Below, one piece after another: positions 61,900 through 64,000 of a DNA stretch of 64,000 nt (position 1 is the stretch's first letter; each line of letters begins with the position of its first letter). The DNA is from Acidovorax sp. MR-S7 (GTDB lineage Bacteria > Pseudomonadota > Gammaproteobacteria > Burkholderiales > Burkholderiaceae_C). The position numbers were made by a program, and so were the translations under genes. The stretch is from contig NZ_DF238908.1 of assembly GCF_000400995.2 (NCBI RefSeq), positions 124,001 through 188,000 on the forward strand, in the 5' to 3' direction. The notes beneath the pieces were generated by a model. It worked only from the letters and a program-made list of their open reading frames with translations. It was not told where the DNA came from and made no database searches.

Positions 61900-62295
61900 A
61901 TGAAAATAATAGCTGCCAGCGCTGCCCCCGCGAGCGCTGAGACCGAAAACACCCTGCAGATCGCCAACGACGCCGACCTGGCCGCGCTGGCTGCCAGCGG
62001 CGCGCTGCAAGGCGTGCAGCGCATCGAGCTGCAGTTCCCCAAGTTCACCGACGGCCGCGCCTACAGCCAGGCGCTGCTGCTGCGCCGGCGCTACCAATTC
62101 GCCGGCGACATCCGCGCCACGGGCGACGTGCTGATCGACCAGCTCGTGCACATGCACCGCAGCGGTTTCAGCAGCGCCGTGCTGGCCGAGGGCGTGGACC
62201 CTACCGCTGCCGAGCGCCAGTTCGCCCGCTTCCAGGGCTTCTATCAGGGCGACGTGCTGGAGCCGCGCCCTCACTTCGCACGGGAGGCCGCATGA
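61900..62295 (+). CDS. DUF934 protein of the sulfate reduction operon
   Basis: 131 residues with the DUF934 core (RIELQFPKFTDGRAYSQALL, LRRRYQFAGDIRATGDVLID, QLVHMHRSGFSSAVL). The family is always near sulfite and APS/PAPS reductase genes; its role is not established. The first 15 residues (MKIIAASAAPASAET) are encoded by repeat R13 and are not part of the domain. It is 5 bp after cysI and overlaps cysD by 4 bp. A cysH gene usually sits between DUF934 and cysD; here there is none. Confidence 0.92.
   Translation: MKIIAASAAPASAETENTLQIANDADLAALAASGALQGVQRIELQFPKFTDGRAYSQALLLRRRYQFAGDIRATGDVLIDQLVHMHRSGFSSAVLAEGVDPTAAERQFARFQGFYQGDVLEPRPHFAREAA
61903..61945 (+). repeat. Repeat R13 captured as the N-terminus of DUF934
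   Basis: AAAATAATAGCTGCCAGCGC begins at 61903, then a short spacer and CGAGCGCTGAGACCG. It keeps the core TAGCTGCCAGCGCT in a frame that avoids the TAG stop (ATA ATA GCT GCC). Confidence 0.85.
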
Positions 62296-63227
62296 ACGCC
62301 CGCGTGGACACCTCCGTGCTGGCCCACCAGCTCAGCAACCGCCACCTCGACGCGCTGGAGGAAGAGACCATCTTCATCCTGCGCGAGGTGGCCGCCACCT
62401 TCGAGCGCCCCGCGCTGCTGTTCTCGGGCGGCAAGGACTCGCTGGTCATGCTCCGGTGCGCCGAGAAGGCTTTCGGCGCGGGCCGCATCCCCTACCCGCT
62501 GCTGATGATCGACACCGGCCACAACTTCCCCGAGGTGACGGCCTTCCGCGACCAGCGCGCGAAGGAACTGGGTGCCGAGCTGATCGTGCGCAGCGTGGAA
62601 GACTCCATGGCGCGCGGCACCGTGCGCCTGGCGCACCCGGGCGAATCGCGCAACGCGCACCAGTCGGTCACGCTGCTGGAGGCCATCGAGGAATTCCGCT
62701 TCGACGCGCTGATCGGCGGCGCGCGCCGCGACGAGGAGAAGGCCCGCGCCAAGGAGCGCATCTTCTCCCACCGCGACAGCTTCGGCCAATGGGCACCGAA
62801 GGCCCAGCGCCCCGAGCTGTGGACGCTGTTCAACACACGCCTGGCGCCCGGCGAGCACTTCCGCGTGTTCCCCATCAGCAACTGGACCGAGCTGGACGTG
62901 TGGCAGTACATCGACCGCGAGGCCGTGCAGCTGCCCTCCCTCTACTACACCCACCCGCGCCAGGTGGTCGAGCGCCGGGGCCTACTGGTGCCGGTGACCG
63001 AACTCACCCCACCGCGCGAAGGCGAGACGGTGGTCACGCGCGACGTGCGCTTTCGCACCGTGGGCGACATCACCTGCACCTGCCCCGTGGAAAGCACGGC
63101 CGCCACGGCCTCCGACATCGTGATCGAGACGCTGGCCGCCGAAGTCAGCGAGCGCGGCGCCACGCGCATGGACGACCAGACCTCCGAAGCCTCCATGGAA
63201 AAGCGCAAGAAAGACGGGTATTTCTGA
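62292..63227 (+). CDS. cysD: Sulfate adenylyltransferase subunit 2 (CysD)
   Basis: Forms APS from ATP and sulfate with CysN. The 311-residue protein of the ATP-PPase fold has the PP-loop LLFSGGKDSLVMLRC, PLLMIDTGHNFPEV and the DALIGGARRDEEKARAKERI stretch. The C-terminus EKRKKDGYF is the standard CysD ending. ATG overlaps DUF934 by 4 bp, and its stop shares one base with the cysN start. Confidence 0.97.
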   Translation: MNARVDTSVLAHQLSNRHLDALEEETIFILREVAATFERPALLFSGGKDSLVMLRCAEKAFGAGRIPYPLLMIDTGHNFPEVTAFRDQRAKELGAELIVRSVEDSMARGTVRLAHPGESRNAHQSVTLLEAIEEFRFDALIGGARRDEEKARAKERIFSHRDSFGQWAPKAQRPELWTLFNTRLAPGEHFRVFPISNWTELDVWQYIDREAVQLPSLYYTHPRQVVERRGLLVPVTELTPPREGETVVTRDVRFRTVGDITCTCPVESTAATASDIVIETLAAEVSERGATRMDDQTSEASMEKRKKDGYF

Positions 63228-64000
63228 TGAGCACTATCGATACCATAGCTGGCAGCGCTTACCCAGCAAGCGCCGCAGGCCAGAATGACCTGCAATCGGC
63301 CCAGGCGCCCGCGCTGCGCTTCATCACCTGCGGCAGCGTGGACGACGGCAAGAGCACGCTGATCGGCCGCCTGCTGGTGGACAGCCGCGCGGTGCTGCAG
63401 GACCACCTGGCGGGCGTGACCAGGAGCGGCGAGACCGACCTGGCGCTGCTGACCGACGGCCTGTCCGCCGAGCGCGAGCAGGGCATCACCATCGACGTGG
63501 CCTACCGCTACTTCGCCACCGAGGCGCGCAAGTTCATCATCGGCGACGCGCCGGGCCACGAGCAGTACACGCGCAACATGGTCACCGCCGCCTCGCAGGC
63601 CGACGCCGCCGTGGTGCTGGTGGACGCCACCAAGCTCGACTGGCGCAACCCGCAGCTTGCCCTGCTGCCGCAGACGCGCCGCCACGCCCTGCTGGTGAAC
63701 CTGCTGCGCGTGCCTTCGCTCGTGTTCGCGGTGAACAAGCTCGACGCGGTGGAAGACCCGCAGCACGCTTTCGCCCACATCCGCCAGCAGCTCGCCGCCT
63801 TCGCCCAGGCCGCCGGCATCCAGGTGGCCGCCACTGTGCCCGTGTCCGCCCTCAAGGGCTGGAACGTGGCCCAGCCCCACGCCGGCTGGTGCGGCTACGA
63901 AGGCCCCAGCCTGCTGCAGATCCTGGAGCGGCTGCCGCACACGCCCGCCGACACGCACCTGCCGCTGGCCTTTCCTGTGCAGTGGGTGGAGAAATTCTCC
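63227..64000 (+). CDS. cysN: Sulfate adenylyltransferase subunit 1 (CysN), 5' part only
   Basis: GTPase that drives APS synthesis. The window holds the first 258 codons; the rest lies beyond the right edge. G1 is CGSVDDGKSTLIGR (about 35-48), switch I/II regions include LTDGLSAEREQGITIDVAYR and GDAPGHEQYTRNM, and G4 is NKLD (170-173). The first 20 or so residues are encoded by repeat R14 and extend beyond the usual start of the family domain (LRFITCGS at about 30). Start TGATG overlap with cysD. Confidence 0.95.
   Translation, partial: MSTIDTIAGSAYPASAAGQNDLQSAQAPALRFITCGSVDDGKSTLIGRLLVDSRAVLQDHLAGVTRSGETDLALLTDGLSAEREQGITIDVAYRYFATEARKFIIGDAPGHEQYTRNMVTAASQADAAVVLVDATKLDWRNPQLALLPQTRRHALLVNLLRVPSLVFAVNKLDAVEDPQHAFAHIRQQLAAFAQAAGIQVAATVPVSALKGWNVAQPHAGWCGYEGPSLLQILERLPHTPADTHLPLAFPVQWVEKFS
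63235..63290 (+). repeat. Repeat R14 captured as the N-terminus of CysN
   Basis: ATCGATACCATAGCTGGCAG, then CGCTTACCCAGCAAGCGCCG and CAGGCCAGAATGACC. The reading frame passes through ACC ATA GCT GGC, so the repeat codes IDTIAGSAYPASAAGQND instead of stopping. Confidence 0.85.

Overview
The window is GC-rich (codon third positions almost all G or C) and densely coded on both strands. It looks like chromosomal DNA of a Burkholderiales bacterium, most likely family Comamonadaceae (Acidovorax-like). The main reasons are a roughly 50-bp intergenic repeat (TAGCTG-CAGCGCTT-spacer-AAGCGCTG-GAGGCCGATTT) that I associate with this family, the gene families present, and the two gene clusters described below. 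I found no tRNA, rRNA, CRISPR array, phage gene or transposase. No stretch longer than about 300 bp lacks a gene; the longest gaps (4827-5116, 35429-35655, 41971-42191, 59875-60103) hold repeats, hairpins or promoter regions.

1-30 kb: purine and glyoxylate catabolism plus housekeeping. A truncated xdhC (xanthine dehydrogenase maturation), uraH, puuE, a UraD-allantoate amidohydrolase fusion, a second M20 hydrolase and an NCS2 purine permease form a urate-to-ureidoglycine pathway. A shared TGTATACA operator sits before three of its transcription units, and the GntR/FCD regulator gene lies inside the set. Glyoxylate from allantoin can pass to gcl, hyi, glxR and a type-II glycerate kinase, which are clustered with a divergent LysR gene, and malate to the malic enzyme maeB. 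Between these lie ggt, a zinc alcohol dehydrogenase, a secreted-looking methyltransferase with an APC permease, an MFS exporter with an alpha/beta hydrolase, and a sulfatase/Bug-receptor/YidH/YidG run under a divergent GntR.

30-56.8 kb: a sulfur-scavenging island. It has an NMT1-type ABC importer; an SfnB-like flavoprotein with an LLM monooxygenase; a second ABC importer whose operon ends in a membrane cytochrome c; cysteine dioxygenase with a four-domain rhodanese; a TsuA-like thiosulfate permease with a periplasmic sulfurtransferase; and a Family 2A encapsulin operon (rhodanese, serine acetyltransferase, encapsulin shell, N-extended cysteine desulfurase). These are followed by a CysB-family regulator, an expanded ssu alkanesulfonate operon (ssuE, ssuA, a 35-codon small ORF, ssuD, ssuC, a second ssuA, ssuB, ssuF) and sbp. 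Four minus-strand units of the island (at 35.4, 39.7, 44.4 and 48.6 kb) each carry the same 30-bp box 60-97 bp before the first gene, so they probably form one sulfur-starvation regulon.

56.9-64 kb: yggX, mnmC and an SDR gene, then assimilatory sulfate reduction: cysI, DUF934, cysD and the 5' part of cysN (cut by the window end). cysH, normally next to DUF934, is absent here. The family repeat has been captured as the N-terminal codons of both DUF934 and cysN, and supplies the stop codons of at least three other genes.

The most notable system is the encapsulin operon: a protein nanocompartment predicted to enclose a cysteine desulfurase, made together with the enzyme for the cysteine precursor O-acetylserine and a rhodanese, and embedded in organosulfur and thiosulfate uptake genes.
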